Shown piece by piece: positions 1-8,264 of a DNA stretch of 64,000 nucleotides. The notes beneath the pieces were generated by a model, which had not been told where the DNA came from, did no database searches, and saw only the letters and a program-made list of their open reading frames with translations. A program made the position numbers and the translations under genes. Position 1 is the first letter of the stretch. Each line of letters starts with the position of its first letter. The stretch lies in the NCBI GenBank assembly GCA_023424015.1, contig JAFAEM010000005.1:36000-99999 (forward strand), in the 5' to 3' direction. Source of the stretch: Bacteroidota bacterium (GTDB lineage Bacteria > Bacteroidota > Bacteroidia > Chitinophagales > Chitinophagaceae).

Positions 1-662
1 AACCCGCGGCACTCGAAAAAAGCGTAGAATGGCTTCGCTATGAATTCCTCGACCAGACCGAAAACACAGCCACTATCGCGCTGGAATGGGAGAAACTGAG
101 GGTGCCATTTAAAGTTGAAGTGGACTATATCAATTCCCAGCTGGAATCATTTCGTCATGAACTCAGAACGGAGAAAGGGTTTATCTGGATGAGCTGGAAC
201 CAGGCAGCGAACTGGTGCCTGCAGCGGAAAGTAAACCTGGAACAAGCCCTGGCCTGGTCCGATAGCGCTACCAGCACCAACTTTGGTGGCGATCGCGCCT
301 TTGCAGCCTGGGCTACCAGGGCCCGTTTGCTGGAAGAACTCAATCGCACCGCGGAAGCGGCTGAGGTTATGAAAAAAGCAATGGCATTTGGCGGTGTCAA
401 TGAAGTGCACCAGTATGGCCGCCAGCTCGTCATCCAGAAAAAGCCAAAGGAAGCGCTTGAAGTGTTCAAAACGAATTTTAAAAATTATCCTGACCAGTTT
501 ACTACCCTGGTGGGCATGGCCCGTGGTCTTTCTGCCAACGGCGACTATAAAAACGCTTTAAAATACGCGAACAAAGCACTACCCCTCGCACCAGACCCGC
601 TTAATAAGAATAGCATCGCTGGGATGATTGAGAAGTTGAAGGAAGGAAAAGACGGGAATTAG
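1..662 (+). CDS. DUF2911 domain protein with C-terminal TPR-like region (5' truncated by window)
   Basis: The frame is open from base 3 to the stop at 660-662, so the gene begins upstream of the window; the GTG at 102 is an internal codon. The first visible residues carry the closing strand of a DUF2911 domain (TATIALEWEKLRVPFKVEVD), a Bacteroidota family of exported proteins of unknown function. The remaining ~180 residues are helical and resemble tetratricopeptide repeats, with alanine and leucine spacing around AFAAWATRARLLEELNRTAEA and a final NALKYANKAL helix. DUF2911 proteins with such a helical tail are common in this phylum. Function is unknown. Confidence 0.75.
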   Translation, partial: PAALEKSVEWLRYEFLDQTENTATIALEWEKLRVPFKVEVDYINSQLESFRHELRTEKGFIWMSWNQAANWCLQRKVNLEQALAWSDSATSTNFGGDRAFAAWATRARLLEELNRTAEAAEVMKKAMAFGGVNEVHQYGRQLVIQKKPKEALEVFKTNFKNYPDQFTTLVGMARGLSANGDYKNALKYANKALPLAPDPLNKNSIAGMIEKLKEGKDGN

Positions 663-663
663 T

Positions 664-782
664 TGATACTGGATACTGGATGCTGGATACTGGATACTGG
701 ATGATTCTGGCTCCCCTCTCCTTGGGAGAGGGGTTGGGGGTGAGGCCGATACTGGATACTGGATGCCGGGTATTGGATACAA
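664..782. repeat. Short-period GATACTGGAT repeats with a CTCTCC hairpin
   Basis: The spacer between two convergent genes holds degenerate direct copies of GATACTGGAT at about 664-704 and 747-779. Between them, at 713-733, lies a 9-bp perfect hairpin (CCCCTCTCC / GGAGAGGGG, 3-nt loop) followed by GTTGGGGGTGAGG. A related pair, GATACTGGAT copies plus a CTCTCC...GGGGGTG tract, recurs at 60410-60575. The 813-839 stretch adds ACTAACGACTATCGACTAACGACT. No coding potential was seen. Confidence 0.8.
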
Positions 783-839
783 GATATGTTTCAATAGCAA
801 AATCTGGCTCCCGACTAACGACTATCGACTAACGACTAC

Positions 840-1919
840 TCAATCGCATCCGAGGACTTCACAAAGCTTCTGCTCCAGGGCGGGGCCGCGGAGGTTTTTG
901 GCGATGATCTTGCCGCTGGGGTCGATAAGGAAATTTTGAGGGATACCCTGCACACGATATTGTTTGGCTACAGCATTATTCCAGAACTGCAGATCGCTTA
1001 CGTGTGTCCAGGTGAGATTGTCTTTGTAGATCGCATCGAGCCATTTATCCTTTTGACCAGGCCGGTCGAGGGAAACGCCGAGTACGGTAAAGTTTTTGGG
1101 ACTGAATTTCTTGAAGTTCGCCACCACATTAGGATTCTCATGCCTGCAGGGGCCGCACCAGCTCGCCCAGAAATCGAGCAAAACATATTTACCACGAAAT
1201 GATGAGAGGGAAACAGGCACGCCGGATGTATCGGGTTGGACAAAATCTATAGCGGTACTTCCGATCGCGGTGATCTTTGCTTCGGCAATATTTTCCTTCA
1301 GATAGTTGCCATACATATTTTTCACGGCAGCAGGCTTGAGCATATTCAATCTTTGCTCGGTAACCAGAATATTGTCTTCCAGCTGCATGGTCGCTGCCAG
1401 CAGGAAGGCGCTAACAGGGGAATTATTTCTTTTCGCGATAAAGGCATCGATCGCACGGTAGATCGATTTTTTGGATTTATCCATTTCCAGGACCATGCTA
1501 TCCGACCGCTGCCCCATCTGCCATTGCTGGTTGAGACGCATCAGGTTTTCAAAAAGCGGATCAAATGTCTTTTTGAATTCAGCAAAGTCGTTGTGTACTG
1601 CGGAACCTGTAACTTTTAACTGAGGCAACTGGTTAATATCACCCGTAATTTTCACGTTTGAATTGTCCAGGAAGGTCATCAGTGTTTTGCTGGGTGCCAT
1701 GCTGAGGTTGACCATCATCGGTTCCCTCAAATGTTGCCTCATCACGAACTGACCAGCTTTCACTTTTGCCTTAGCAATGGTATCAGACGGATTGTTTACG
1801 TCGGTCAATGACACCAGTGTGCCATCCTTTAACCCTGACACTTTTCCCGTTATTTGAAGACTGGATTGAGCCGTTGCGAGCAGGGGAAGCATTGCCACCA
1901 GGAGAACACTTAATTTCAT
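840..1919 (-). CDS. TlpA-family thioredoxin-like protein with DUF4369-type N-terminus
   Basis: Exported thiol-disulfide oxidoreductase-like protein of 359 residues. I chose the ATG at 1917-1919 because it starts a clean signal peptide (MKLSVLLVAMLPLLATAQ); a frame start 10 codons upstream gives no better leader. Residues ~20-120 resemble the DUF4369 beta domain often found ahead of TlpA domains in Bacteroidota. The C-terminal ~140 residues form an AhpC/TSA-TlpA fold with the redox motif WASWCGPC and the cis-Pro loop (VQGIPQNFLID). It probably acts in the periplasm on protein disulfides or cytochrome maturation; the substrate cannot be told. It lies 69 bp downstream of trpA on the same strand but is unlikely to be part of tryptophan synthesis. 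Confidence 0.85.
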   Translation of the reverse strand: MKLSVLLVAMLPLLATAQSSLQITGKVSGLKDGTLVSLTDVNNPSDTIAKAKVKAGQFVMRQHLREPMMVNLSMAPSKTLMTFLDNSNVKITGDINQLPQLKVTGSAVHNDFAEFKKTFDPLFENLMRLNQQWQMGQRSDSMVLEMDKSKKSIYRAIDAFIAKRNNSPVSAFLLAATMQLEDNILVTEQRLNMLKPAAVKNMYGNYLKENIAEAKITAIGSTAIDFVQPDTSGVPVSLSSFRGKYVLLDFWASWCGPCRHENPNVVANFKKFSPKNFTVLGVSLDRPGQKDKWLDAIYKDNLTWTHVSDLQFWNNAVAKQYRVQGIPQNFLIDPSGKIIAKNLRGPALEQKLCEVLGCD

Positions 1920-1988
1920 TATACACCTCGTTTTATTGAGTACGAACAAAGATAATTTCTTTTTTTTCAGGGTAAAAGCTGGTGGGGA

Positions 1989-2756
1989 CTAAATCACGGA
2001 ACTAAGGAATTGTTTAACAGTTTTTTCCTCGTTGTCATTGTTTTCCAAAGCTTTTATAAAGGCGCTTCCGATGATGGCGCCATGGGCATAGCGGCAGGCC
2101 TCATCAAAACTGTGACGGTCGCGGATACCGAAACCAACCAGTAAGGGATTCCTGAGACCCAGGGCTTTGAGTCTTTTGAGATGATCGCCGACAACCGTCA
2201 TATTCTTGTCAGTACCCGTGGTAGAGGATGAGGAGACCGCGTAAAGAAAACCGCTACTCAATATGTCAAGCCTTTTTACCCGCTCATCATCCGTTTCCGG
2301 TGTCACAAGAAAAATAAAATCCAGGCCATATTTTTTGATCACCGGTCCATACTCGGTTTCGAATTCGTGTTCCGGCAGATCGGGCAGTATCAATCCGTCG
2401 ATGCCAACAGCAGCAGCATCGGCGCAAAATTTTTCGAAGCCGTATTGCAATACCGGGTTCATATATCCCATTAGTATCACCGGCACACTTATGCTCTCGC
2501 GAAAACCCTGCAATTGTTGAAAAAGTTTTTTAATCGTCATGCCGTTGGCCAGGGCGACCGAACTGCTTTGCTGTATCACCGGTCCGTCAGCCAGCGGGTC
2601 ACTATAAGGCATGCCCAGTTCGATCATGTCGGCGCCATTTTCTTCCAGGGCCTTCATGATCCTTATGGTGCTGTCAGGCCGGGGATAACCAGCTGTGCAG
2701 TACACATTCAAAATCCTTTCGTTTTTTCTTTTAAACAGCGCTTCGATCCGGTTCAT
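1989..2756 (-). CDS. trpA: Tryptophan synthase alpha subunit
   Basis: Cleaves indole-3-glycerol phosphate to indole and glyceraldehyde 3-phosphate, passing indole to TrpB. The 255 residues are of normal length. The catalytic glutamate sits in ELGMPYSDPLADGP near residue 47 and the catalytic aspartate in DGLILPDLPEHE near residue 127. The phosphate-binding loops VGFGIRD and GAIIGSAF are present. It is the last gene of the operon. Its ATG shares one base with the TAA of the upstream lipoprotein gene (TAATG), which points to translational coupling. Confidence 0.97.
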   Translation of the reverse strand: MNRIEALFKRKNERILNVYCTAGYPRPDSTIRIMKALEENGADMIELGMPYSDPLADGPVIQQSSSVALANGMTIKKLFQQLQGFRESISVPVILMGYMNPVLQYGFEKFCADAAAVGIDGLILPDLPEHEFETEYGPVIKKYGLDFIFLVTPETDDERVKRLDILSSGFLYAVSSSSTTGTDKNMTVVGDHLKRLKALGLRNPLLVGFGIRDRHSFDEACRYAHGAIIGSAFIKALENNDNEEKTVKQFLSSVI

Positions 2757-3130
2757 TATTTTTTCAAAGAAGGGGTTATGGAATAGGTGTCGTCGCCAAT
2801 GGTGAGAAAATGATAACGCGGATAGCTGTCAATATCAAGTACGAGATGATAGACTTTGTCGTCCTGTCCCGGTTTCGTATCAAAACGGATCAAAACAGTA
2901 TCGCCTTGTCTTTCAGAGATCAACTGGTCTTTGGTAAAATTGGAAGGCAGGCATTTTTCAAATTCATAACGTTCGCCCCCGAAATTGGAAACCATCCTGA
3001 AATAGGATTGCTGCTCCGCGCAATTATCCGACACTTTCTCAAAACTGAGTTTATGCTCTACATAGGGTTTGCGATCACAAGCCGTCCAACAGGTGGCAAG
3101 AATTGCGATAACCGGCATTATTTTTTTCAT
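2756..3130 (-). CDS. Small predicted lipoprotein inside the trp operon
   Basis: A 124-residue protein with an N-terminal hydrophobic stretch (MKKIMPVIAILATCWTAC) and a cysteine in a lipobox-like position, followed by a charged mature part. I recognise no family. It has two further cysteines (in SDNCAEQQ and FEKCLPSN) that could form a disulfide. It lies 4 bp after trpB and overlaps trpA by one base, so it is transcribed and probably translated with them. Nothing in the sequence ties it to tryptophan metabolism; an envelope location is inferred from the leader only. Confidence 0.75.
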   Translation of the reverse strand: MKKIMPVIAILATCWTACDRKPYVEHKLSFEKVSDNCAEQQSYFRMVSNFGGERYEFEKCLPSNFTKDQLISERQGDTVLIRFDTKPGQDDKVYHLVLDIDSYPRYHFLTIGDDTYSITPSLKK

Positions 3131-3134
3131 AATC

Positions 3135-4331
3135 TTAGTTTATGTATTTCATATAAGTGGCAAGGTCTTTATCACCGCGGCCACTCAGGCAAATAACAAC
3201 CTGGTCTGTATTATTGAATTCAATCTTTTTCAGGGCCGATAAGGCATGCGCGGATTCCAGTGCCGGTATGATACCTTCCAGTTTTGCCAGGTTGAATGCC
3301 GCTTCAACAGCTTCTGCATCGGTCGCATTTAAAAATTCAGCTCTTCCGGTATCAAACAAATGTGCATGCAGGGGGCCGATACCCGGATAATCGAGTCCGG
3401 CGGAAATGCTATGAGGTTCTACCACCTGCCCGTCTTCAGTTTGCATCACCAGGCTTTTACTGCCATGTAAGATACCGGGTTTGCCGAGTTGCGAAGTTGC
3501 AGCGCTAAATCCACTGTCCAAACCCAAACCTGATGCTTCCACGGCAACGAGTCTCACCGACAATTCATTCAAAAAATGATAAAATGCTCCCGCCGCATTG
3601 CTGCCACCGCCTACACAGGCAATCACATGAGTGGGGAGTTCTGATCTGATTTTCTCACGGAGTTGCCAACGAATCTCTTCGCTGATGACGCTTTGAAAAC
3701 GCGCTACCATATCAGGATAAGGATGCGGACCTACTACCGACCCGATGATATAATGTGTATCGACGGGATTATTGATCCAGTCGCGGATTGCTTCATTGGT
3801 AGCATCTTTCAGCGTCTTGCTGCCACTTGTTGCCGGAATTACTGTAGCGCCGAGCATCTTCATCCTGGCTACATTGGGTGCCTGCCGCTCAATATCTTTC
3901 TCACCCATATACACGATACATTGCACACCCTTGAGCGCGCATACGGTAGCCGTGGCCACACCATGCTGACCGGCGCCGGTTTCAGCGATGATTCTTTTTT
4001 TGCCCAGCCGTTCTGCCAGCAGGATCTGTCCGATGGTATTGTTGATCTTATGTGCGCCGGTATGACAAAGGTCTTCGCGCTTGAGATAAATATTGGTACC
4101 AAACTGCTTGCTCAGTCGTGAAGCAAAATAAAGTGGCGTGGGTCTGCCGGCATAGTCTTTCAGTAAACTCCTGAAATCTTCCTGGAACGCGGCTTCGTTG
4201 ATCACTTCCAAATAGCGGGTACGCAATTCTTCAACATTGCGGTGCAACATTTCAGGAATGTACGCGCCGCCAAACTTTCCATAGTAGCCATGCTGATCAG
4301 GACTGGTAAACTTATCTGTATTCGTTTTCAT
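3135..4331 (-). CDS. trpB: Tryptophan synthase beta subunit
   Basis: PLP enzyme that condenses indole with serine to give tryptophan. The 398 residues match TrpB1 length. The PLP-binding lysine is in HTGAHKINNTIGQ, the phosphate loop is GGGSNAAG, and the alpha-contacting region GRPTPLYFA is present near residue 60. It follows trpF by 11 bp and precedes the lipoprotein gene by 4 bp. It is unremarkable apart from its separation from trpA. Confidence 0.97.
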   Translation of the reverse strand: MKTNTDKFTSPDQHGYYGKFGGAYIPEMLHRNVEELRTRYLEVINEAAFQEDFRSLLKDYAGRPTPLYFASRLSKQFGTNIYLKREDLCHTGAHKINNTIGQILLAERLGKKRIIAETGAGQHGVATATVCALKGVQCIVYMGEKDIERQAPNVARMKMLGATVIPATSGSKTLKDATNEAIRDWINNPVDTHYIIGSVVGPHPYPDMVARFQSVISEEIRWQLREKIRSELPTHVIACVGGGSNAAGAFYHFLNELSVRLVAVEASGLGLDSGFSAATSQLGKPGILHGSKSLVMQTEDGQVVEPHSISAGLDYPGIGPLHAHLFDTGRAEFLNATDAEAVEAAFNLAKLEGIIPALESAHALSALKKIEFNNTDQVVICLSGRGDKDLATYMKYIN

Positions 4332-4342
4332 TATTTACTTCA

Positions 4343-4975
4343 CTATTTCAGGACCTGCAAAAATTTTAGCAACAGGGCCATATCCTTCTCTCCTGGTGCT
4401 TTTTCAAACCTGCTGTTAATATCAATGCCAAAAAAATCCGAATGCTTAAAAGATTTGATCCGGGGTGCGTCATCGGGGCCGATACCACCGCTTAAAAAAA
4501 ATGGCTTCTCAATCCTGCTCTTATTAAGAACCGACCAGTCAAATTGCCGGCCTGTACCACCGAACTCTCCCTTGCCGCCACCGGTGTCGAATAAATAAAA
4601 ATCGCACACGGCATCGTAAGGTTCCACCAGTTTATCAATATCAACTTCTTTGTCCGAACTAATTTTAAACGCTTTGATCACTTCCACCTCGCTGCTGAGA
4701 TCTTCACACATCGACGGACTTTCATTGCCGTGCAACTGTACCGCATCAAGGCCGTAGTCATCGATCGCGTCGAGTACATCGATCATCTCCGGGTCAACAA
4801 ATACACCCACCTTTTTGATATCGAAATCCGCATGCTTCAAATCCTTTTTGGCGATCTTATCTCCCAGGTATCTTGGTGAATCTTTATAAAAAATGAATCC
4901 TGCATAGTCGATATCCAGGCCATCGAGTTGTTTCAATTGCTTCAGTGATGTAATTCCGCACACCTTAATATTCAT
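4343..4975 (-). CDS. trpF: Phosphoribosylanthranilate isomerase, copy 1 (promoter-distal)
   Basis: Isomerises N-(5-phosphoribosyl)anthranilate to CdRP, third step of the pathway. The protein has 210 residues, the normal TrpF length. The catalytic cysteine is in KVCGIT (residue 5) and the general-acid aspartate in LFDTGGG; the C-terminal phosphate loops LSGGIGPDD and GIDINSRFE are intact. It is the second of two adjacent trpF genes and shares the segments AGFIFY, SPRY and DINSRFE with its neighbour, though overall identity looks moderate. Both copies keep the catalytic pair, so neither is obviously dead. Confidence 0.93.
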   Translation of the reverse strand: MNIKVCGITSLKQLKQLDGLDIDYAGFIFYKDSPRYLGDKIAKKDLKHADFDIKKVGVFVDPEMIDVLDAIDDYGLDAVQLHGNESPSMCEDLSSEVEVIKAFKISSDKEVDIDKLVEPYDAVCDFYLFDTGGGKGEFGGTGRQFDWSVLNKSRIEKPFFLSGGIGPDDAPRIKSFKHSDFFGIDINSRFEKAPGEKDMALLLKFLQVLK

Positions 4976-4998
4976 AAATTAGTTTTTCAGTGGGTGTT

Positions 4999-5700
4999 TT
5001 ATCCTTTTAATCCTTTTAAAAACGTTTTGATCTTTTCCAGGTCCTTTATGCCGGGGGTTACTTCAAACCGGCTATTGATATCGACGGAGAAAAGCTTTTT
5101 TGCTTCAGGTTCCAGTGCAAAGGACTTCAATTTATCTTCATCACCCGGTTCTATTCCTCCACTCAGGAAATAAAGTTTATTAATACTTGTACCTTTTAAT
5201 AAATTCCAGTCAAATTTTTTACCTGTACCGCCATACCCTGCACCCATCGTATCAAACATCAACATATCCGTGGCGTCATTATAAGGCCTCGTTAACCAGT
5301 CGATAGGGTCATTATCCATTAGCCGGAAAGCCTTGATCACCGTCACATAGTTTGCTACCTTGTCACAAAAAAACGGCGTCTCATCTCCATGCAATTGCAC
5401 CATATCCAGCCTGTAATCTTCCACGGTACGCATCAGGTCATCAAAAGCCAAATTGACGAAGATCCCTACTTTGGCAATATGACCTTTCACCTGTCGCATC
5501 CTGGCAGGTGAAATCTTGTCTGCCATATAGCGGGGCGACTTCGGGTAGAAGATGAACCCCGCAAAATCCACTCCCATTTCGTCCAGCGCCTCAACCTGTT
5601 CGGGCACCGTCATTCCACAAACTTTGACCCTCAAATCCGCCCGCTCTGTGCTGGAAGATGGCTGGGTAGTTGCTGGCTGGCTCCTGGATTGATCTGTCAT
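4999..5700 (-). CDS. trpF: Phosphoribosylanthranilate isomerase, copy 2 (promoter-proximal)
   Basis: Second TrpF of the operon, 233 residues from the ATG at 5698-5700. The enzyme core begins at about residue 24 (RVKVCGMT); the first ~22 residues are a Ser/Thr/Gln-rich tail absent from the other copy. The catalytic Cys is in KVCGMT and the Asp in MFDTMGAGYGGTG; the phosphate loops FLSGGIEPGD and SVDINSRFE are kept. No later ATG lies before the core, so the extension is probably real. It is 23 bp upstream of the other copy. A tandem duplication followed by divergence is the simplest reading. Confidence 0.9.
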   Translation of the reverse strand: MTDQSRSQPATTQPSSSTERADLRVKVCGMTVPEQVEALDEMGVDFAGFIFYPKSPRYMADKISPARMRQVKGHIAKVGIFVNLAFDDLMRTVEDYRLDMVQLHGDETPFFCDKVANYVTVIKAFRLMDNDPIDWLTRPYNDATDMLMFDTMGAGYGGTGKKFDWNLLKGTSINKLYFLSGGIEPGDEDKLKSFALEPEAKKLFSVDINSRFEVTPGIKDLEKIKTFLKGLKG

Positions 5701-5769
5701 TATATTACCAGTTTAACGCGGTTTAAGCTGGCAAACTATCGTTACATAAATATAACCTGCTCACAGGTA

Positions 5770-6582
5770 CTATCCCTCATTACCTGCTTCCGATCGACGC
5801 AGTTCTTCGATAAATTCTGCAAATGCCTTCCCGGGATCAGCTTCTTTCATAAAAGTCTCACCTACCAGGAAGCCCTTAAACCCCGCCTTCCTGAGTGTCT
5901 TTACGGTTTCAATATCACTTATGCCACTCTCCGCAATCGCCGGTTTGACAGCAGGGATGCTTTCAATCAGATGAAGCGAGGTATTGATGTCCACTTCAAA
6001 AGTTTTCAGGTTCCGGTTGTTTACACCCACCATATCCACTTCGTCACAAATATGCCCTAATTCATCGTGATTATGTATCTCCAGCAGCACTTCCAGGCCA
6101 ATAGATTTGGCAAAGCCCGCCATTTTCTTTACCTCATCCGGTGTCAGGCAGGCGGCGATCAACAGGATCACATCTGCGCCAAATGCTTTTGCCTCCGCGA
6201 CCTGCCATTCATCCACCATAAAGTCCTTACGCAAAATCGGTATATCGGTGATAACTTTTGCCTGGATCAGGTCGTCAAGATCCCCGCCAAAAAAATCTTC
6301 ATCAGTCAATATGGAGATGCCGGCTGCACCGAGGTTATTGTAAGGCCCTACCACCGGTTCTACTTCCAGCTCTTTTGTCTTGAACCAGCCTTTACTTGGA
6401 CTTTTTCTTTTAAACTCAGCAATGATGCCGGAGCTTCCATCAGCCAGTAAACTGTGTTTTAAGGAACGATTGGAGATCTCCCAGAAAAAACCTTCCTTCC
6501 TAAACCGTTCAATACTGCTCAGGGGTTTTAGTTTTTCAATCTCCTTTTTTTTATTGGCTACTATTTTTTCTAATATGTCCAT
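5770..6582 (-). CDS. trpC: Indole-3-glycerol phosphate synthase
   Basis: Converts CdRP to indole-3-glycerol phosphate with loss of CO2. It has 270 residues, a single-domain TrpC that is not fused to TrpF. The sequence shows the active-site lysine segment EFKRKSPSKGW, AGISILTDEDFFGG, LRKDFMVDEWQ with the second catalytic lysine, GVNNRNLKTFEVD and AESGI. It lies 69 bp upstream of the first trpF and 24 bp downstream of trpD. Confidence 0.97.
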   Translation of the reverse strand: MDILEKIVANKKKEIEKLKPLSSIERFRKEGFFWEISNRSLKHSLLADGSSGIIAEFKRKSPSKGWFKTKELEVEPVVGPYNNLGAAGISILTDEDFFGGDLDDLIQAKVITDIPILRKDFMVDEWQVAEAKAFGADVILLIAACLTPDEVKKMAGFAKSIGLEVLLEIHNHDELGHICDEVDMVGVNNRNLKTFEVDINTSLHLIESIPAVKPAIAESGISDIETVKTLRKAGFKGFLVGETFMKEADPGKAFAEFIEELRRSEAGNEG

Positions 6583-6606
6583 TCTTCAATCATTAAAAAT
6601 ATTTCG

Positions 6607-7602
6607 TCAGGCCTGCATGGCAACCAGTTTTTGCAAGGCCTGGTAGGCCCGGCCCGATTCAAGACTGTCTACCGCTGCAAGATAGGCATCGTTGTAGGAA
6701 CTGTATTTACCGGTACAATGCAGGGCCATCGCAGCATTGGCCAATACAACCGCATTTTGTGCCCAATTCCCCTCTCCTTTTAGTATTGTCGAAAAAATCT
6801 TTGCAGCTTCTTCCACGGTCTTGCCGCCATGCAGGTCAGCCGCGGAAACAGACCGCTTTCCGAGCTGTTCTGGAGTCATGATCTTTTCGCCCTCATTAGT
6901 GATCACCTTTGTATCATTCGTCAGCGATATCTCATCGTAACCATCCAAACCATGAATGATGGTAAATGGCTTTCCTCCCAGTTGTAAAAGATAATTGTAT
7001 ATCCTTGCCATCTCGAGGCTGTACACACCCACCAACTGGTACTGAGGTCCGGCCGGGTTTACCATAGGGCCGAGCATATTGAAAAAAGTGCGCATGGCCA
7101 GGTTTTTACGGATCGGTCCCACGGTTTTCAGCGCGGGGTGAAACATAGGCGCATGTAAAAAACAAATATTGGCTTCTTCTACTTCCTTTGTCAGCCTGCT
7201 ATTATCGTTCTTAAACTTATATCCCAGTTGCTCCATCACATTAGATGCACCGCTGATCGATGAAGCGCCATAGTTGCCATGCTTGGTCACTTTCTGACCG
7301 GTGCCTGCCACGATAAAACAAGCCAGGGTTGAAATATTAAAAGTATCCTTTCCATCGCCACCGGTTCCCACGATATCGATCGTTTCATATTCTCCAAGAT
7401 CTACAGGAACACAGAGTTCGAGCAATGCGTCCTGGAATCCCTGTAATTCAGAAATGGTAATGCTACGCATCAGGTAAACCGTCATAAACGCGGTTACCTC
7501 GTGTTCGTTATAAACGCCTTTGCCAATATTGACCAACACTTCCCTTGCCTGTTCGCGGCCGAGGGTTTTGTGCTCAAAAAGATATTGCAATATTTTTTTC
7601 AT
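6607..7602 (-). CDS. trpD: Anthranilate phosphoribosyltransferase
   Basis: Transfers phosphoribosyl from PRPP to anthranilate. The 331-residue protein has the PRPP-binding motif GTGGDGKDTFNISTLA, the loop KHGNYGASSISGASNVMEQLG split around residue 110, and the C-terminal signature HGLDGYDEISL. It is separate from TrpG, unlike the fused enterobacterial form. The spacing of 30 bp to trpG and 24 bp to trpC supports one transcript. Confidence 0.97.
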   Translation of the reverse strand: MKKILQYLFEHKTLGREQAREVLVNIGKGVYNEHEVTAFMTVYLMRSITISELQGFQDALLELCVPVDLGEYETIDIVGTGGDGKDTFNISTLACFIVAGTGQKVTKHGNYGASSISGASNVMEQLGYKFKNDNSRLTKEVEEANICFLHAPMFHPALKTVGPIRKNLAMRTFFNMLGPMVNPAGPQYQLVGVYSLEMARIYNYLLQLGGKPFTIIHGLDGYDEISLTNDTKVITNEGEKIMTPEQLGKRSVSAADLHGGKTVEEAAKIFSTILKGEGNWAQNAVVLANAAMALHCTGKYSSYNDAYLAAVDSLESGRAYQALQKLVAMQA

Positions 7603-7632
7603 CCTACATTTTCAAATTTTCAAATTCTCAAA

Positions 7633-8205
7633 TCAATTATTCTCCAGCCAGTTCCTCAAAATATGTTCACCCTGCGGTGTAAGTACGCTCTCCGGATGAA
7701 ACTGTACACCCTGCACATCATAGCTTCTGTGTTGCAGTGCCATAATATAACCGTTATCATCCCTTGCAGTCACTTCAAGTTCAGCCGGAAAATTTTCGTC
7801 ACTGACGATCCAGCTATGATAGCGTCCCACTTCAATTTCATCGGGTAGTCCTGCGAAGAGTTTGCTGTTGCCAGTTTGCAGTTTGCAGTTGGTGGCGACA
7901 CCATGATATACCGTCGACAGATTTTCCAGCCTGCCACCAAATGCTTCACCGATGGCCTGTTGACCGAGGCATACACCCAATATTGATTTTGTAGCCGCAT
8001 ATTCGTTGATCAGCGGCAGTAGCAGTCCTGCTTCGGAGGGAATGCCTGGGCCCGGTGATAAAATGATCTTATCATATTGTTTTACCTTTTCCAGGGGTAG
8101 TTGGTCATTGCGATGCACTTCAACTTTCTGATGCAATATTTTCTCAACCAGGTGCACCAGGTTGTAGGTGAAAGAATCGTAATTATCAAATACAAGTATT
8201 TTCAT
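7633..8205 (-). CDS. trpG: Anthranilate synthase glutamine amidotransferase subunit
   Basis: Supplies ammonia from glutamine to TrpE. It has 190 residues with the class-I amidotransferase triad: nucleophile Cys in GVCLGQQAIGEAFGG (about residue 79), and His and Glu in GVQFHPESVLT. The N-terminal VFDNYDSFTYNLV and SPGPGIP are typical. At 7862-7893 the DNA coding for residues NCKLQTGNSK is built of short AACTGCAA / CTGGCAAC repeats, of a kind usually seen between genes; the frame is unbroken and the neighbouring LFAGLPDEIEVGRYHSW is normal. Confidence 0.96.
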   Translation of the reverse strand: MKILVFDNYDSFTYNLVHLVEKILHQKVEVHRNDQLPLEKVKQYDKIILSPGPGIPSEAGLLLPLINEYAATKSILGVCLGQQAIGEAFGGRLENLSTVYHGVATNCKLQTGNSKLFAGLPDEIEVGRYHSWIVSDENFPAELEVTARDDNGYIMALQHRSYDVQGVQFHPESVLTPQGEHILRNWLENN

Positions 8206-8264
8206 GTGTGTTCCTTAAACTTTCAAAATTCAAATATTGATCTGTGATCACTGTAAAATGCTGT

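Noticed and set aside
579..800. Small minus-strand ORF with IQYPASSIQYQ repeats
   Set aside because: Its repeats reflect the GATACTGGAT DNA repeat, not a protein.
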